DNA of 64,000 bases from an uncultured Clostridia bacterium (GCA_944372525.1 CALVZL010000021.1:55924-119923); one strand, 5' to 3'; positions 8,404-19,329 are shown, numbered from the stretch's first letter. The notes: a model not told the origin generated them from the sequence alone. Numbers and translations: made by a program.

Positions 8404-10954
8404 GACAAACGCATCGCCGATAGAGCGTTCCGACAGGCAGAATGAGCAGCGAGCTTGCGAATACCGCCGCCCATTGCGCGGGCGAGAGCGCGCAGAGACC
8501 GAATGCCGCGCGCAGAGGCGGGATCAGCACAAGCAATCCGTTGCAGACGATTCCGAGTCCGACGGTTGCAAACAGCAGTCTGTTCGGAGCGGAACGCAAT
8601 CGCTTGGCTCCCCCCTCGCCGCGCACGTTGAAGGCATGAAAGAGTTCCAGCAGAGAGAGCACCAGGAAGGCGCAGGTCGAAGCGGCGCAGTTCCCCCAAA
8701 ATCGAACGCCGAACGCAAACACCGCCACGACGATGAGCGCCTGCGCCACGCCGAAAAAGAGCATGGCACACAGAGAGCGTCGGGAAAAAATATCTTCCGC
8801 CGAAACGGGCGGCCCCTCCATCGCGCCGTGCGTCCGCTCCATTCCGAGCGCCAAAACGGGCAGAGAATCGGTGATGAGATTGATCCAGAGAAGCTGCGTC
8901 GACGTGAGGAACTCGAACCGCCACATCAGAAGCGTAATAAACAGCACGGAGAGCACTTCGGCAAAGTTTGTACTGAGAAAGAAAGAAATGGTGCGCCGTA
9001 CATTGTAAAAGACGTTCCTGCCCTCTTCCGCCGCACGGACAATCGTGGAAAAATCGTCGTCGGAAAGGACCATGTCGGCGGCATCTTTCGTGACATCCGT
9101 CCCGGATCCCATCGCGACGCCGATGTCGGCGGCGCGGACCGAGGGCGCATCGTTTACGCCGTCCCCCGTCATGGCGACAACCTCTCCCTCTGCCTGCAGC
9201 GCGCGCACGATCGAAAGTTTATGCGCGGGCGATACGCGGGCAAAAACGCGATAACGTCCCGCATGCTGTGTAAAATTTTCGCCCAACGCGTCGATCTCTT
9301 CCCCCGTGAGCACTTCGGCGCGGCTCGTTGCGATCCCCAGTCTTCGCGCAATCTCCAATGCGGTCTCTGCGCTGTCTCCCGTGATCATCACCGTCCGAAT
9401 CCCCGCTTTTTTACAAAGAAATACCGCTTCCCGTGCGCCCTCGCGCGGGGGATCGAAGAGTGCGACCAACCCTAGATAGACGAGTCCCTCCTCCCGAGCG
9501 GTTCCGTCAAACGCACCCTCCGCAAAGGCGAGCACCCGCATCGCGGAAGCGGAATAAGCGGCGATCTGTGCTTTGATCGATTCCCGATCCGAGGCGGTCA
9601 GCGCGCCTCCGCCAAACTTGTGCGTACAGAGAGGCAGCAGTACGTCTGCGCCTCCTTTGACGAAGAGACGGCGTTCTGCCCCCGCAAGTCCGACCACGCT
9701 CATCCGCTTCCGCTCGGAGGAAAAGGGAATTCCGCCCGGCAGGCGGGGAATCCGGGATGCGCCGCAGCGATCGGCATAGTCGACGAGCGCAACTTCGGTC
9801 GGGTCGCCCAAATAGCCCCCGCGTTCTCCGCCGACACTGTGACAGACCCGCATACAGAGAAGCAGCTCTTCCCGCGCTGCGGGATCTGTCCGGTCTGCCG
9901 CAGAACAGCCCGCCGAAATACCGGCTACCGTCATGCGGTTCTGCGTGAGCGTGCCCGTCTTATCCGAACAGATACAGCTGCAGCTTCCGAGCGTCTCCAC
10001 CGCAGAAAGCTTGCGCACGACGGCGCGGAAGGACGCCATCCGCTGCACGCCCATCGCCAAAATGACGGTGACGACGGCACCCAACCCCTCCGGGATCGCG
10101 GCGACCGCAACGGCGACCGCCGTCATGAGGTTTTCCAAAAATCCCGTCCGCCGCACGACGATCCCCGCCAGGAACAGAACGGCGGCGACGCACAAAACGG
10201 TGACCGTGATGATTTTTCCCAGTTTTTCCACCGTCTTGTCAAGAGGCGACGGGGCGGGCTTCGACTCATGCAGAAGACGGGCGATCGCACCCATCTCCGT
10301 GTTCATCCCCGTCCCCGTGACGACACATCTCGCCCTGCCGCCTACGCAGAATGTCGAAGAAAACACCGTGTTTTCGCGCTCGGAAATTCCCTTTTTTCGT
10401 ACAATGCAGTCCCGTTTCCCGACCGAAACGCTTTCTCCCGTGAGTGCCGATTCGTCACAGCGCAGACTTTCGCTCTCGAGAATCCGACCGTCGGCGGGGA
10501 TCTTGTCCCCCTCCTCCAGCTCGATGACGTCTCCCGGAACCAGTTCTTTTGCATCCAAAGAGATCAGCCGTCCGTCCCGCACGACTTTCGCACGGTCTGC
10601 GGACAGCGTCTTGAGCTTTTCGATGGCGGCATCTGCGCGATACTGCTGCAAAAATCCCACAAAGGCGTTGAGCAGAATGATAAAGAGCAGAATAGCGGTA
10701 TCGGCGATTTCCGAAGGATCGGACGTAAAATAGGAGAGCGCGGCAGAGAGAACGGCGGCGCAGATGAGGATGATCGTCATCAAATCGCGGAACTGTGCAA
10801 AAAAGAGGGCGAGCTTGCCGCGCTTCTTTCCCCCGGCGATCACATTTTTTCCGACCGCACCGAGGCGGCGCGCCGCCTCGGCGGAGCTCAGACCGCCCGC
10901 CGCGGAACCCAACGACGCCAGAACTTCCTGTTTTGAAAGAGAGTACGATTCCAT
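8330..10954 (-). CDS. P-type (P2A) calcium-transporting ATPase
   Basis: 874 residues, close to SERCA-like bacterial Ca2+ pumps. The order is N-terminal cation-ATPase domain, TM1-2 (about 55-105), actuator domain with LTGES (181-185), TM3-4 with AAIPEGL (295-301), phosphorylation site SDKTGTLT (Asp331), hinge MTGDGVNDAP, and TM5-6 with NLITDSLPVLALGMERT, the ion-site motif of Ca2+ pumps. It should export Ca2+ (possibly Mn2+) from the cytoplasm. The last ~25 residues form an Arg-rich tail (RRARGSRRRGG) encoded where the gene overlaps the deacetylase antisense, suggesting a lost stop codon. No clear ribosome site precedes the ATG. Confidence 0.92.
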   Translation of the reverse strand: MESYSLSKQEVLASLGSAAGGLSSAEAARRLGAVGKNVIAGGKKRGKLALFFAQFRDLMTIILICAAVLSAALSYFTSDPSEIADTAILLFIILLNAFVGFLQQYRADAAIEKLKTLSADRAKVVRDGRLISLDAKELVPGDVIELEEGDKIPADGRILESESLRCDESALTGESVSVGKRDCIVRKKGISERENTVFSSTFCVGGRARCVVTGTGMNTEMGAIARLLHESKPAPSPLDKTVEKLGKIITVTVLCVAAVLFLAGIVVRRTGFLENLMTAVAVAVAAIPEGLGAVVTVILAMGVQRMASFRAVVRKLSAVETLGSCSCICSDKTGTLTQNRMTVAGISAGCSAADRTDPAAREELLLCMRVCHSVGGERGGYLGDPTEVALVDYADRCGASRIPRLPGGIPFSSERKRMSVVGLAGAERRLFVKGGADVLLPLCTHKFGGGALTASDRESIKAQIAAYSASAMRVLAFAEGAFDGTAREEGLVYLGLVALFDPPREGAREAVFLCKKAGIRTVMITGDSAETALEIARRLGIATSRAEVLTGEEIDALGENFTQHAGRYRVFARVSPAHKLSIVRALQAEGEVVAMTGDGVNDAPSVRAADIGVAMGSGTDVTKDAADMVLSDDDFSTIVRAAEEGRNVFYNVRRTISFFLSTNFAEVLSVLFITLLMWRFEFLTSTQLLWINLITDSLPVLALGMERTHGAMEGPPVSAEDIFSRRSLCAMLFFGVAQALIVVAVFAFGVRFWGNCAASTCAFLVLSLLELFHAFNVRGEGGAKRLRSAPNRLLFATVGLGIVCNGLLVLIPPLRAAFGLCALSPAQWAAVFASSLLILPVGTLYRRCVCLRARRARGSRRRGGIRTPVRGNIR

Positions 10955-10984
10955 ACGAACAAAATATGTCCGCTTGCGCGAAAA

Positions 10985-11035
10985 TATGTATAAAGCGCCC
11001 CGCCGCGCAAGATTTCATGCGCGGCGGGGCGCTTT
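10985..11035 (-). terminator. Terminator of the V-ATPase operon
   Basis: A 17-bp stem (AAAGCGCCCCGCCGCGC, 10992-11008, with 11019-11035) followed on the minus strand by the weak T-rich tail TATACATATTTT. It lies 56 nt past the subunit D stop. Confidence 0.75.
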
Positions 11036-11090
11036 CCCAAATTGCAACCGCTCCGCGATCCTCACGGCGAAGCGGCTCTCCTCGCTCTTG

Positions 11091-11720
11091 TCATCCTTCG
11101 GCGCCCTTGCCCTTGACTTTCATCAGCCGGACGAGAGAGGCGCGCTCGTTTTCGCTGAGCTTATCGCGGATATATTTGATCGTCTCTTCCAGCTGCGGAA
11201 TCATGATATATTCCAGCGCGTTCACGCGGCGCTTGTTCCGCTCGATCTCTGCGGCGAGAAGCCGCACCGCCTTTTCCGTCTCCGCCAGCCGGATCAGCCG
11301 CGGAAGCAGTCCGGCAATCGCCTTCACCGCATCGTCCGCCTCGCTCGTAATCTCGGGATAGGCATAGGGCAGCTCGTCCGAACTGCGCCGTTCGGTCAGG
11401 ACAATTTTCGGCACGTCCACCCCCATGACGCTCTCGACGCCGCAATCCGCGGCAATCCCGACGGTGGGCAGGGCGAAAGCCGTCTCCGCCTCATAAGCGG
11501 GCGTGACCGAGCGCGCCACCGAAAAGCGCCGCAATCCGTCGGAAAGCGCCGCCTCCACCTCCCGGCGAAGGGCGTAATCCTCCCGAAGAATGATCGAAAA
11601 ACGGCGGATCATCTCGTCTGATTTGTCCTTGAGCAGTTTGTGCCCCCGCACGGCGGTACTCAGCCGCGCCCGAAGCTTTTTCAGCTCCATGCGGGTGGGG
11701 TTTACGTTGAGCCGGGTCAT
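11091..11720 (-). CDS. ntpD: V-type ATPase subunit D (central stalk)
   Basis: 209 residues, the family length. It forms the coiled-coil rotor shaft through the A3B3 head. The N-terminal [20 protein letters not shown] and [17 protein letters not shown] are hallmark subunit D sequences, and the C-terminal helix ([21 protein letters not shown]) closes the coiled coil. It overlaps the end of ntpB by 4 nt (stop TGA, start ATG) and is the last gene of the operon. Confidence 0.95.
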   Translation of the reverse strand: MTRLNVNPTRMELKKLRARLSTAVRGHKLLKDKSDEMIRRFSIILREDYALRREVEAALSDGLRRFSVARSVTPAYEAETAFALPTVGIAADCGVESVMGVDVPKIVLTERRSSDELPYAYPEITSEADDAVKAIAGLLPRLIRLAETEKAVRLLAAEIERNKRRVNALEYIMIPQLEETIKYIRDKLSENERASLVRLMKVKGKGAEG

Positions 11721-13105
11721 GCTTTCTCCTCGCCGTCCTCCTTCGGAAGATATTTGTCGAGATATTCGCTGCGGATGCGCTTGAGTTCGGTGCGGGGCAG
11801 GATCTTCAGCAGTTTCCAGCCGAGATCGAGGGTCTCCTCCACCGAACGGTTGGTCTGAAACCCTTGATTGACATATTCTTTTTCAAATTCCTCCGCGAAT
11901 TTCGCATACAGCTTATCCGTCTCCGTAAGCGCCGCCTCGCCCAGAATGGCAGACAACTCCTTGCTCTCCTTGCCCTGCGCATACGCAGAAAAGAGCTGAT
12001 TCATTGTGTCGGCGTGATCCTCTCTCGTCTTTCCGCGTCCGATCCCCTTGTCCTTGAGACGGGACAGAGAAGGAAGCACGTCGACGGGAGGGTTGATCCC
12101 TTTCTTGTACAGTTCGCGGGAAAGGATGATCTGCCCCTCGGTGATGTAGCCGGTGAGATCGGGAATGGGGTGGGTCTTGTCGTCTTCGGGCATCGTGAGG
12201 ATGGGGATCTGCGTGATCGATCCCTTGCAGCCGCGGATCCTGCCCGCGCGTTCATAGAGGGACGCAAGGTCGGTATAGAGATATCCGGGATATCCGCGCC
12301 GTCCGGGCACTTCCCGCCGCGCCGCAGATACTTCGCGCAGCGCCTCCGCATAGTTCGTGATATCCGTCAGAATGACGAGCACGTGCATGTCGCAGTCAAA
12401 CGCGAGATATTCCGCGCAGGTGAGTGCCATGCGGGGCGTCGCAATGCGTTCGACCGCGGGATCGTTCGCCAGATTGGTAAAGAGCACCGTCCGTTCGATC
12501 GCTCCCGTCCTGCGGAAATCATCCACAAAGAACTGCGCTTCCTCGAACGTAATGCCGATCGCGGCGAACACGACGGCAAAGCGCTCCCCTTCCCCGCGCA
12601 CCTTCGCCTGCCGTGCGATCTGCGCCGCCAGTTCCGCGTGCGGAAGTCCGCTCATGGAGAACACGGGGAGTTTTTGTCCCCGCACCAAGGTGTTCAGTCC
12701 GTCGATGGCGGAGATGTCCGTCTGAATGAATTCATCGGGATAGTCGCGCGCGGCGGGGTTGATGGGTTCGCCGTTGATGTCCATCTTCTTCTCCGGAATG
12801 ATCGCCGCTCCGCCGTCGCGGGGATTGCCCATTCCGTCGAACACTCTGCCAAGCATGTCGCGGGAGACGGCAAGCTCCTGGGAATGCCCCAGAAAACGGG
12901 CGCGGGAAGCCGAGATCTGCAGCCCCTGGGAATTCTCGAACAGCTGAACCACGGCGCGGTCCCGATCGATCTCCAGCACTTTGCCGCGGCGGATCGTCCC
13001 GTCGCCGCCGACGATCTCGACCAATTCGTTGTAGGCCACGCCCTCGACTCCCTCGACGAGCATCAGCGGTCCGACCACCTCGCGAATGGTCTTATATTCT
13101 TTCAT
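11717..13105 (-). CDS. ntpB: V-type ATPase subunit B
   Basis: 462 residues; the non-catalytic nucleotide-binding-fold subunit of the A3B3 hexamer. It starts [20 protein letters not shown]. The P-loop is replaced by [18 protein letters not shown], as expected for B, and [12 protein letters not shown] and [13 protein letters not shown] are typical. The frame is open seven codons further upstream, but ATG 13105 has an ideal GGAGGTGAG site. It overlaps the end of ntpA by 14 nt, suggesting translational coupling. Confidence 0.95.
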   Translation of the reverse strand: MKEYKTIREVVGPLMLVEGVEGVAYNELVEIVGGDGTIRRGKVLEIDRDRAVVQLFENSQGLQISASRARFLGHSQELAVSRDMLGRVFDGMGNPRDGGAAIIPEKKMDINGEPINPAARDYPDEFIQTDISAIDGLNTLVRGQKLPVFSMSGLPHAELAAQIARQAKVRGEGERFAVVFAAIGITFEEAQFFVDDFRRTGAIERTVLFTNLANDPAVERIATPRMALTCAEYLAFDCDMHVLVILTDITNYAEALREVSAARREVPGRRGYPGYLYTDLASLYERAGRIRGCKGSITQIPILTMPEDDKTHPIPDLTGYITEGQIILSRELYKKGINPPVDVLPSLSRLKDKGIGRGKTREDHADTMNQLFSAYAQGKESKELSAILGEAALTETDKLYAKFAEEFEKEYVNQGFQTNRSVEETLDLGWKLLKILPRTELKRIRSEYLDKYLPKEDGEEKA

Positions 13106-14864
13106 CGTCCTCACCTCCGCGCGCAAGCGCCTTGAGTTCCGTATTCATCAGCGCAAAGATCTCGTCGAACGCGGACAGCTCTTCTTCGGGAATATACTTT
13201 GCCCGCCCGATCTTTTCCCTGCATGAACAGGCAAAGATCTCCTCCGGCGCCGCATAGCATCTGATCGCTTCGCGCGCAAGCCGATCGAATTCGCAGATGA
13301 GACGGAGCATGAGCACCTGCTTGCGCATGGACGTATAGGTGTCCGTCTCGTGAAAGGCGTTCTGATGAAGATAGTCCTCGCGGATCATCTTCGCCGTCTC
13401 CATCGTGAGACGGTCCCCCGAAGAGAGAGCATCCATACCGACGAGACGCACGATCTCATTGAGCGCCGCCTCCTCTTGCAGCACGGTCATGACAAATTGG
13501 CGATAACGGAAGAAATCCCTGCCGAGTTCTTCGTCGTACCATTCCTTCATCTTGTCCGCATAGAGGGAATAGCTCACCAGCCAGTCGATCGCGGGGAAAT
13601 GCCGTTTATAGGCAAGGGAGGCGCTGAGTCCCCAAAACACCTTGACGATGCGCAGCGTCGCCTGCGAGACGGGTTCGCTGAGGTCGCCGCCGGGAGGAGA
13701 GACGGCGCCGATCGCCGTGACCGACCCCACCTTCTCCCCGCTTCCGAGCACCTTCACGATGCCCGCGCGCTCATAAAATTCCGCAAGCCGGCTGCCCAGA
13801 TAAGCGGGATATCCTTCGTCGCCCGGCATCTCTTCCAGCCGCCCGCTCATCTCGCGGAGTGCCTCCGCCCAGCGGGAGGTGGAATCCGCCATGATCGCAA
13901 CGGCATATCCCATGTCGCGGAAATATTCCGCGATCGTAATTCCGGTATAAATGGAGGCTTCGCGCGCCGCCACAGGCATGTCGGATGTGTTTGCGATGAG
14001 CACCGTCCGCTTCATCAGCGGTTCGCCCGTTGCCGGATCTTTGAGTTCGGGAAACTCGTTGAGCACGTCCGTCATCTCGTTGCCGCGCTCGCCGCAGCCG
14101 ACGTACACGATGATGTCCGCATCCGCCCACTTGGCAAGCTGATGCTGCACGACCGTCTTTCCGCTCCCGAAGGGACCGGGGACCGCCGCCACGCCGCCCT
14201 TGGCAATGGGGAAGAGGGTGTCGATGACCCGCTGTCCCGTGATCATGGGCTTATCGGGACTGAGTTTTTCCAGATACGGCCTGCCCTTGCGCACCGGCCA
14301 TTTGCGCAGCATCGCCACGGGAACTTCCCGCTCTCTCGTATGAATGACCGCGATCGTCTCCTCGATCGTAAAATCTCCCTCTTCGACGGAGAGAACGCTG
14401 CCCTCCGTGCCGACGGGGACGAGCACGCGATGTTCGACGATCTCCGTCTCCTGTACGATGCCGAGCACATCGCCCGCTTTCACCGCATCGCCCGGACGCA
14501 CCCGCGGCAAAAAGTGCCACCGCTTTTCCCGATCGAGACTGTTGACCGAAACCCCCCGCGAAATGCGGCTGCCGTATTCGAAATACAGCGTCGTGAGCGG
14601 ACGCTGGATCCCGTCGAAGATCCCCGTGAGCAATCCCGGCGCCAGCTCGACGGAGAGCGGCTCGCCGGTGGAGACGACCTCTTCGCCGGGTTTCAGCCCT
14701 GCCGTCTCCTCATATACCTGTACGGACGCGCGGTCTCCGCGCAATTCGATGATCTCGCCGATAAGTCCCTTTTCCGAGACGCGCACGACGTCGTACAGCT
14801 TGCAGTCCGCCATGCCCTCCGCAATGATCAGCGGTCCGGAAATTTTTACTGTTTTTCCTGCCAT
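13092..14864 (-). CDS. ntpA: V-type ATPase catalytic subunit A
   Basis: 590 residues; catalytic subunit that hydrolyses or makes ATP. The Walker A loop GPFGSGKT is at 230-237, followed by [12 protein letters not shown]. Other family blocks are [34 protein letters not shown] (only partly unique to A) and the non-homologous insert (about 110-190) that distinguishes A from B. Order in the operon is ...F-A-B-D, matching Enterococcus hirae ntp. Confidence 0.97.
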   Translation of the reverse strand: MAGKTVKISGPLIIAEGMADCKLYDVVRVSEKGLIGEIIELRGDRASVQVYEETAGLKPGEEVVSTGEPLSVELAPGLLTGIFDGIQRPLTTLYFEYGSRISRGVSVNSLDREKRWHFLPRVRPGDAVKAGDVLGIVQETEIVEHRVLVPVGTEGSVLSVEEGDFTIEETIAVIHTREREVPVAMLRKWPVRKGRPYLEKLSPDKPMITGQRVIDTLFPIAKGGVAAVPGPFGSGKTVVQHQLAKWADADIIVYVGCGERGNEMTDVLNEFPELKDPATGEPLMKRTVLIANTSDMPVAAREASIYTGITIAEYFRDMGYAVAIMADSTSRWAEALREMSGRLEEMPGDEGYPAYLGSRLAEFYERAGIVKVLGSGEKVGSVTAIGAVSPPGGDLSEPVSQATLRIVKVFWGLSASLAYKRHFPAIDWLVSYSLYADKMKEWYDEELGRDFFRYRQFVMTVLQEEAALNEIVRLVGMDALSSGDRLTMETAKMIREDYLHQNAFHETDTYTSMRKQVLMLRLICEFDRLAREAIRCYAAPEEIFACSCREKIGRAKYIPEEELSAFDEIFALMNTELKALARGGEDDERI

Positions 14865-14867
14865 AAT

Positions 14868-15230
14868 TTACTCCTTCTGCCCTCCGTCGCCCTTCTTTCC
14901 GTCTTCGGCGGACGCGCCGTGGAAGAGAATGTCCACTCCGAGCGCCCGCTCCATCGCGCCGCGGATCTGTTCGTATCCGTAACCGTCGCTCCCCTGTTCG
15001 GAAGGGATCGCAAGCACGACCGGATAGGGGCCCTCGTCAAACCGTTTCAGAAAATCGCCGAGCGCGCGCGCCAGATCTTCGGTCAGAAAAATGACCTGAT
15101 ACTCCTGCGCGATTTTGCGCAGGATCTCCCGCGCCTTCCTTTCGTCCTCCGCCGCAAACGCCGAAACGCCCGCCGCCTTAAATACCAAAACGCTGTCGCC
15201 CTTTCCGACGATCGCTATTTTTCCGAGCAT
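14868..15230 (-). CDS. ntpG: V-type ATPase subunit F (rotor, small)
   Basis: 120 residues. Begins MLGKIAIVGKGDSVLVFKAAGV, the Rossmann-like start of subunit F (GDxDTVxGF in most homologues). The central VIFLTEDLARAL and VVLAIPSEQGSDGYG match the family. It binds subunit D in the central stalk. Only 3 nt separate it from ntpA. It is called F in general nomenclature and NtpG in Enterococcus. Confidence 0.9.
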   Translation of the reverse strand: MLGKIAIVGKGDSVLVFKAAGVSAFAAEDERKAREILRKIAQEYQVIFLTEDLARALGDFLKRFDEGPYPVVLAIPSEQGSDGYGYEQIRGAMERALGVDILFHGASAEDGKKGDGGQKE

Positions 15231-15239
15231 AACACCCCC

Positions 15240-16205
15240 TCAGACCGAGCGCAGGCGTTTGCCGATCTCCGCCGCGGACATTCCCGCAAGGCGGCAGACA
15301 AAGAAGATGCGCACATCCGCGATCTCCGCCCGCCTCCGAAAGACATAATAGTAAAAGGGTTCTTCCCCTCTGAGTTCAAATCTCCGTTCGGCAAAGTATT
15401 CCGTATCCAGCCGATCGCGCATGCGCTCCGCCGCCGTATAGGGCGCGCCCTTTTCCCGCGCCGAAAGACAGCTCTCCACAAAAGCGCGGTAGGGCGTATG
15501 CTCGAATGCACGCGAAACGGATTCCGCGTCCCGCTCGAAGACGCGCGCAAGCTGCTCCTCCCGCAGCGTGCCGCAGGGAAGCAGAAGCGGCTTCGCCCGC
15601 TCCGGGTCTCCCGCGCGGAAACAGGTGAGTAAATTGATCATGTCCGTTCGCCGAGCCAACAGCCCCGCCGCGGCAGAACTCTTTTTGCACCGTCTGCCCA
15701 ACGCCGAACAGAGCGCCCGCTCAAACAGCGCGCCCAACGCCGTTCCGGAGACCTCTTCCTCCGCAAGCAACTCCTCCGCCTTTGTCAGCGCGTCGGACAG
15801 TTCCGCACTCAACCCGCCGTAGCGGCGCGTTTCGATCCGTTCCCTCAGTTCGGACAGCGGGATCGTCCCCTCGGGGGCCAACCAACCCGCGCCGTCCGCG
15901 CCGACCGCCTTCGCCTTGATCAGCGCCTTGGCGTTGTGAAAGTCGCGCGGCAGAAAATAATATAGGACCGCCGCCTCGGAAGGCGCATATTCGCGGACGA
16001 ATGCGTCGAGTTCCGCCTCTTCTGCTGCCGCCAGATCTTCGAAGGCGTGCACTCCGCCCTCAAAGGCGGCGCCGAACCCGTTCTCGCGCAAAAAACGCAG
16101 TCCCTCCTCGGCGCTCATCTCGATCAGCCGCTCCGTCTTGTCCCGCAGCAACCGCGTCTCTCTGACGGCGATCACGCCGTTTGTGTATGCAAAATCCTTT
16201 TTCAT
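15240..16205 (-). CDS. ntpC: V-type ATPase subunit C (d-type rotor adapter)
   Basis: 321 residues, mostly helical. It links the central stalk to the proteolipid ring. It begins MKKDFAYTNGVIAVRETRLL and has YFLPRDFHNAKALIKAKAVG (about 83-102), which is characteristic of subunit C. It lies 9 nt upstream of ntpG and 3 nt after ntpE, in the expected operon slot. Confidence 0.93.
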   Translation of the reverse strand: MKKDFAYTNGVIAVRETRLLRDKTERLIEMSAEEGLRFLRENGFGAAFEGGVHAFEDLAAAEEAELDAFVREYAPSEAAVLYYFLPRDFHNAKALIKAKAVGADGAGWLAPEGTIPLSELRERIETRRYGGLSAELSDALTKAEELLAEEEVSGTALGALFERALCSALGRRCKKSSAAAGLLARRTDMINLLTCFRAGDPERAKPLLLPCGTLREEQLARVFERDAESVSRAFEHTPYRAFVESCLSAREKGAPYTAAERMRDRLDTEYFAERRFELRGEEPFYYYVFRRRAEIADVRIFFVCRLAGMSAAEIGKRLRSV

Positions 16206-16208
16206 CGT

Positions 16209-16784
16209 CTACCTGTTGCGGAACAGAGCCGCAGCCAGTTCCGTCTGATGCTCTTCCCGGTCCGCCGCAAGCAACGCGGCATAGGAACAGTCCTTGTCTG
16301 CGCGCAAGCCGCGCAAAACGAACCCTCCGCTCAGTTTTTCCCGATTCGGACTGACCCGCAGCCCGAATTCTTTCACGGCGGGAAGATCTGCCGCTTCCTC
16401 TGCATAGGCGTAGTTCTCCGAAAAGACGATTTCGTCCCCCTCCTCCGCGTATTCGCGCAGAAGGCGTTCCGCAAGCAGAAGGGCGCTTTTTTTCTCGAGC
16501 GCAAGCAGGTTGTCCAGCGCCCGTTTATAAATCGCATCCAGCACTTTGCGTCGCTCGGCAAGCCGCGCCTTGCCGGAATCCAGCCTCGCGGCCGCACGCT
16601 TTCCCTCGAGGATCCCCTCGGCGCGCGCCTGCGCGTCCGCTTCCGCCTGCGCCCTTTCCCGCTCCGCAGTCTCCTCCGCCGCGCGCACGACGGCTTCCGC
16701 ACGCGCCTGTGCGGCCGCTTCCTTTTCCGCCGCTTCCGCGCGGGCGTCCTCCAGGATGCGCGCTACGATCTCCTCCCTTCCCAT
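16209..16784 (-). CDS. ntpE: V-type ATPase subunit E (peripheral stalk)
   Basis: 191 residues. The first ~110 are a long Ala/Glu/Arg-rich coiled coil (DARAEAAEKEAAAQARAEA...), and the C-terminal globular part ends GGFVLRGLRADKDCSYAALL, the conserved subunit E block. It forms the peripheral stalk with subunit H/G and holds the head static. It follows ntpK by 10 nt. Confidence 0.93.
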   Translation of the reverse strand: MGREEIVARILEDARAEAAEKEAAAQARAEAVVRAAEETAERERAQAEADAQARAEGILEGKRAAARLDSGKARLAERRKVLDAIYKRALDNLLALEKKSALLLAERLLREYAEEGDEIVFSENYAYAEEAADLPAVKEFGLRVSPNREKLSGGFVLRGLRADKDCSYAALLAADREEHQTELAAALFRNR

Positions 16785-16794
16785 CGCCGTTTCC

Positions 16795-17247
16795 TTAGGC
16801 GACGGCGAGCAGGATGATCGCCGTCAGAAGTCCGAGAATCGCATAAAATTCGACCATTGCGGGATAGATGATGAGCTTGCCGCTCAACGTCTCCTGTTTT
16901 CCCACCGCATAGATGCAGTTTGCGGACAGTTTTCCCTGAAAGATGCCCGTAATAAGTCCCGAGATCGTCATGGGAAGCACGCAGCCGAGAATTGCCCAGC
17001 CCTGTGCCGCCGTCATGTCCATTCCCAGGCTTCCCGAAGCGATCAGCCCGACAATGAACCCGTATATGCCTTGCGTCGCGGGAAGCAGAACGAGCACCAT
17101 GACCTTACCGTACCGTTTGGGGTTTTCCCCCAGCACGCCGGACGCGGCGCTGCCCGCCTTGTAAAGACCGAGCGAAGAACCGACTCCGCACAGGAACACG
17201 CAGAGCGCGATCCCCACAACCGCAATGACAAATCCTGTCGTAACCAT
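16795..17247 (-). CDS. ntpK: V-type ATPase subunit K (proteolipid ring), Na+ type
   Basis: 150 residues in a duplicated hairpin with four membrane helices, as in Enterococcus hirae NtpK. The Na+ ligands known from the E. hirae ring are all conserved by motif: LLPATQG (Leu55, Thr58, Gln59), FQGKLSA (Gln104) and MVEFYAILGL (Glu133). The rotor therefore probably carries Na+ rather than H+. It sits between ntpI and ntpE. Confidence 0.95.
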   Translation of the reverse strand: MVTTGFVIAVVGIALCVFLCGVGSSLGLYKAGSAASGVLGENPKRYGKVMVLVLLPATQGIYGFIVGLIASGSLGMDMTAAQGWAILGCVLPMTISGLITGIFQGKLSANCIYAVGKQETLSGKLIIYPAMVEFYAILGLLTAIILLAVA

Positions 17248-17322
17248 ATAAAAACCTCCGAATCGTTTGCTTATTTGTTTCTCCGCAGTTTGCCGCGGAA
17301 GATCCGACCCCTCATTGTCGGC

Positions 17323-19329
17323 TTACGCCGCGCGCCCCTTTGCCGAAACGTCTGCCGCAGGCTGCCTTGTCAAAAGTCCGATGTGCGTACGGGAGGAACC
17401 GAGCGGCCGGAACAGCTCGCCCTCTCCCTCATAGAACTTTCCGTAAAACTCCACATATTGCAGACGCGCGTCGTGGATATAGGCGCCGAGCAGATTCATC
17501 GCGATGTTGAACGCATGTCCCGCAAGCATGAGCACCGCTCCCAAAAAAACGAACAAAATGTTTCCGCCCGTCATAAACTGCACTGCATACTGCGAAATGA
17601 TCTGCGCAATGACCGCGCCCGAAAGCATGAGTCCGTACAGCCGCGCATAGCTGAGCACGTCGGACACATAGTTGATCACGCTGTAGAGACTGGAAAACCC
17701 CTTCGTCAGCTTTCCGAGAAAGCGCTGCCGATAGCCCGCCGTGAGCACCGCGGCGAGCAGGGAAACCGCCGCGACGATCGCCCCCGCCGTCGCAAGCGCG
17801 GGAACCGCAAATTCTTCGACAAATCCCGCGACCGCAAACGCGGCTCCGATCGAAAACGTCGCCCAAGTCGCACCCCGAAAGACCCCCTCCGCATACTCTC
17901 CGCGCCGCCAGTGCTGTACCAAGAGACAAAAATATCCGACGCCGAGATGCGCAATCCCGATCAAAAGCACGATGACAAGCACGCTCGGCACACGGATCCC
18001 CGCAAACGTCCACATGGCGCTCTGCGCGTCGGGCAGCAGGGTGGGAATAGGCAGCTTTACGCCGAAAAGAGAATTGAACAGCGCCCCCCAGACGATCGCA
18101 AAGACCCCTCCGCAGGCAAAGACCGCCGCGAGCCGCCCCATGCCCGTATTTCCGCCGCGCGCCGTCTTGCGGATCCATATGCCGGCGATCAGCATGAGCA
18201 CGCCATAGGCGATATCCGCAATGATGAATCCGAGGAAAATACTGTAAAAAACGGACATGACCGCATTGGGGTCGAATTCCCGATAATTGGGCACCGAATA
18301 CGTGTTGGTCAGCGATTCGAAATTCTCTACCAACGCGCCGTTTTTGAGCAGGGTCGGCGGAGTCTCGTCGTCGCGGCAGTCTGAAAATTCGCACCAGAAC
18401 GCATCCGTCGCTTCCGCAAGCGCGGCGCGCACTTCCTCTTCCGCAGGCCGCGGCACATACGCCTCCAGCAAAAAAGTCCGCCGCGTTGCGCGAAGTTTGT
18501 CCGAACATTCCTGCTTCTCCGCCTGAAACGCGACATAGTCGCAATAGATCTTCAGTGTTTCGACATGCGGGGCAAGCGCATACAGGGCGGCTTCCTTTTT
18601 CTCCAGTTCTCCGTTCAGCGCCTCGCGCTCCCTCTGCAACCGCGCAAAGACCTCCGCGCCCGTCTCCGTTCCCCCGAACGGACAGGCGGAAAATCCGAGC
18701 GCGGAGAGCAGCGCATCCGTCTCCGCCGCCGCGCTCTTGTGGGTATACACCGCCGTCGGGACGACGTCCCGATCCTCCGAAGGGAAATATTGCGCCGCGG
18801 CGAGCGGACACAGCCCGTTCTGCAGCTCCTCCCGTTTCTGTGCGGAGAGAACGCCGAACCGAACGCATACGGACGAAGTATCCGAAAGTTCTTTCAGCGG
18901 AAATTCCAGCTGTGCGTAAGGCGCCGCCGCAAACGTCGTGCGTTCCGCTTTGGCGATCTCGCCTTTGAGCGCTTCGGCTTCGTTCGCCAGCGCGTTGATC
19001 TCGGCGGCCAGCCCGTCGCAAAACGCTTTTTTCTTCCCCGCCTCCATAAAGCGGGAATATGAAACCTCGAATCCGTCCTTTTTCAGCGCCGTCTTGCACT
19101 TATGTTCCCGCGCATACGCGTCCGCCCGCGAACACAAAAGAGCAAGCGCCTCCTCCAGAGAGGCGAGATACTCCCGCACCCCCTCTCCTTCCGCAGCCAA
19201 AGGAAACGTATCCGCCTCCTCCGTCTGCATCTTGATCTCGGCGGCGCCCGATTTGTGCAGCGCATTCAAAATCGCGTCCCGATCGTGCGAGAGCGCGACG
19301 AGATTGCATTTGCGCATTTCAACGATCAC
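17323..19329 (-). CDS. ntpI: V-type ATPase subunit I (membrane stator)
   Basis: 668 residues, a normal subunit I length. The N-terminal half is cytoplasmic with coiled coils; the C-terminal half (from about 365) has seven or eight membrane helices forming the ion half-channels. Family blocks include SLTNTYSVPNYREFDPNAVMSVFY, FGFIIADIAYG-like IFLGFIIADIAYG, and NYVSDVLSYARLYGLMLSGAVIA with the essential Arg of the ion path. The start is GTG at 19329 (MIVEMRKCNLVAL matches the family start MAIVKMKK); an internal ATG four codons on is possible. It overlaps the H subunit gene by 11 nt. Confidence 0.95.
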   Translation of the reverse strand: MIVEMRKCNLVALSHDRDAILNALHKSGAAEIKMQTEEADTFPLAAEGEGVREYLASLEEALALLCSRADAYAREHKCKTALKKDGFEVSYSRFMEAGKKKAFCDGLAAEINALANEAEALKGEIAKAERTTFAAAPYAQLEFPLKELSDTSSVCVRFGVLSAQKREELQNGLCPLAAAQYFPSEDRDVVPTAVYTHKSAAAETDALLSALGFSACPFGGTETGAEVFARLQREREALNGELEKKEAALYALAPHVETLKIYCDYVAFQAEKQECSDKLRATRRTFLLEAYVPRPAEEEVRAALAEATDAFWCEFSDCRDDETPPTLLKNGALVENFESLTNTYSVPNYREFDPNAVMSVFYSIFLGFIIADIAYGVLMLIAGIWIRKTARGGNTGMGRLAAVFACGGVFAIVWGALFNSLFGVKLPIPTLLPDAQSAMWTFAGIRVPSVLVIVLLIGIAHLGVGYFCLLVQHWRRGEYAEGVFRGATWATFSIGAAFAVAGFVEEFAVPALATAGAIVAAVSLLAAVLTAGYRQRFLGKLTKGFSSLYSVINYVSDVLSYARLYGLMLSGAVIAQIISQYAVQFMTGGNILFVFLGAVLMLAGHAFNIAMNLLGAYIHDARLQYVEFYGKFYEGEGELFRPLGSSRTHIGLLTRQPAADVSAKGRAA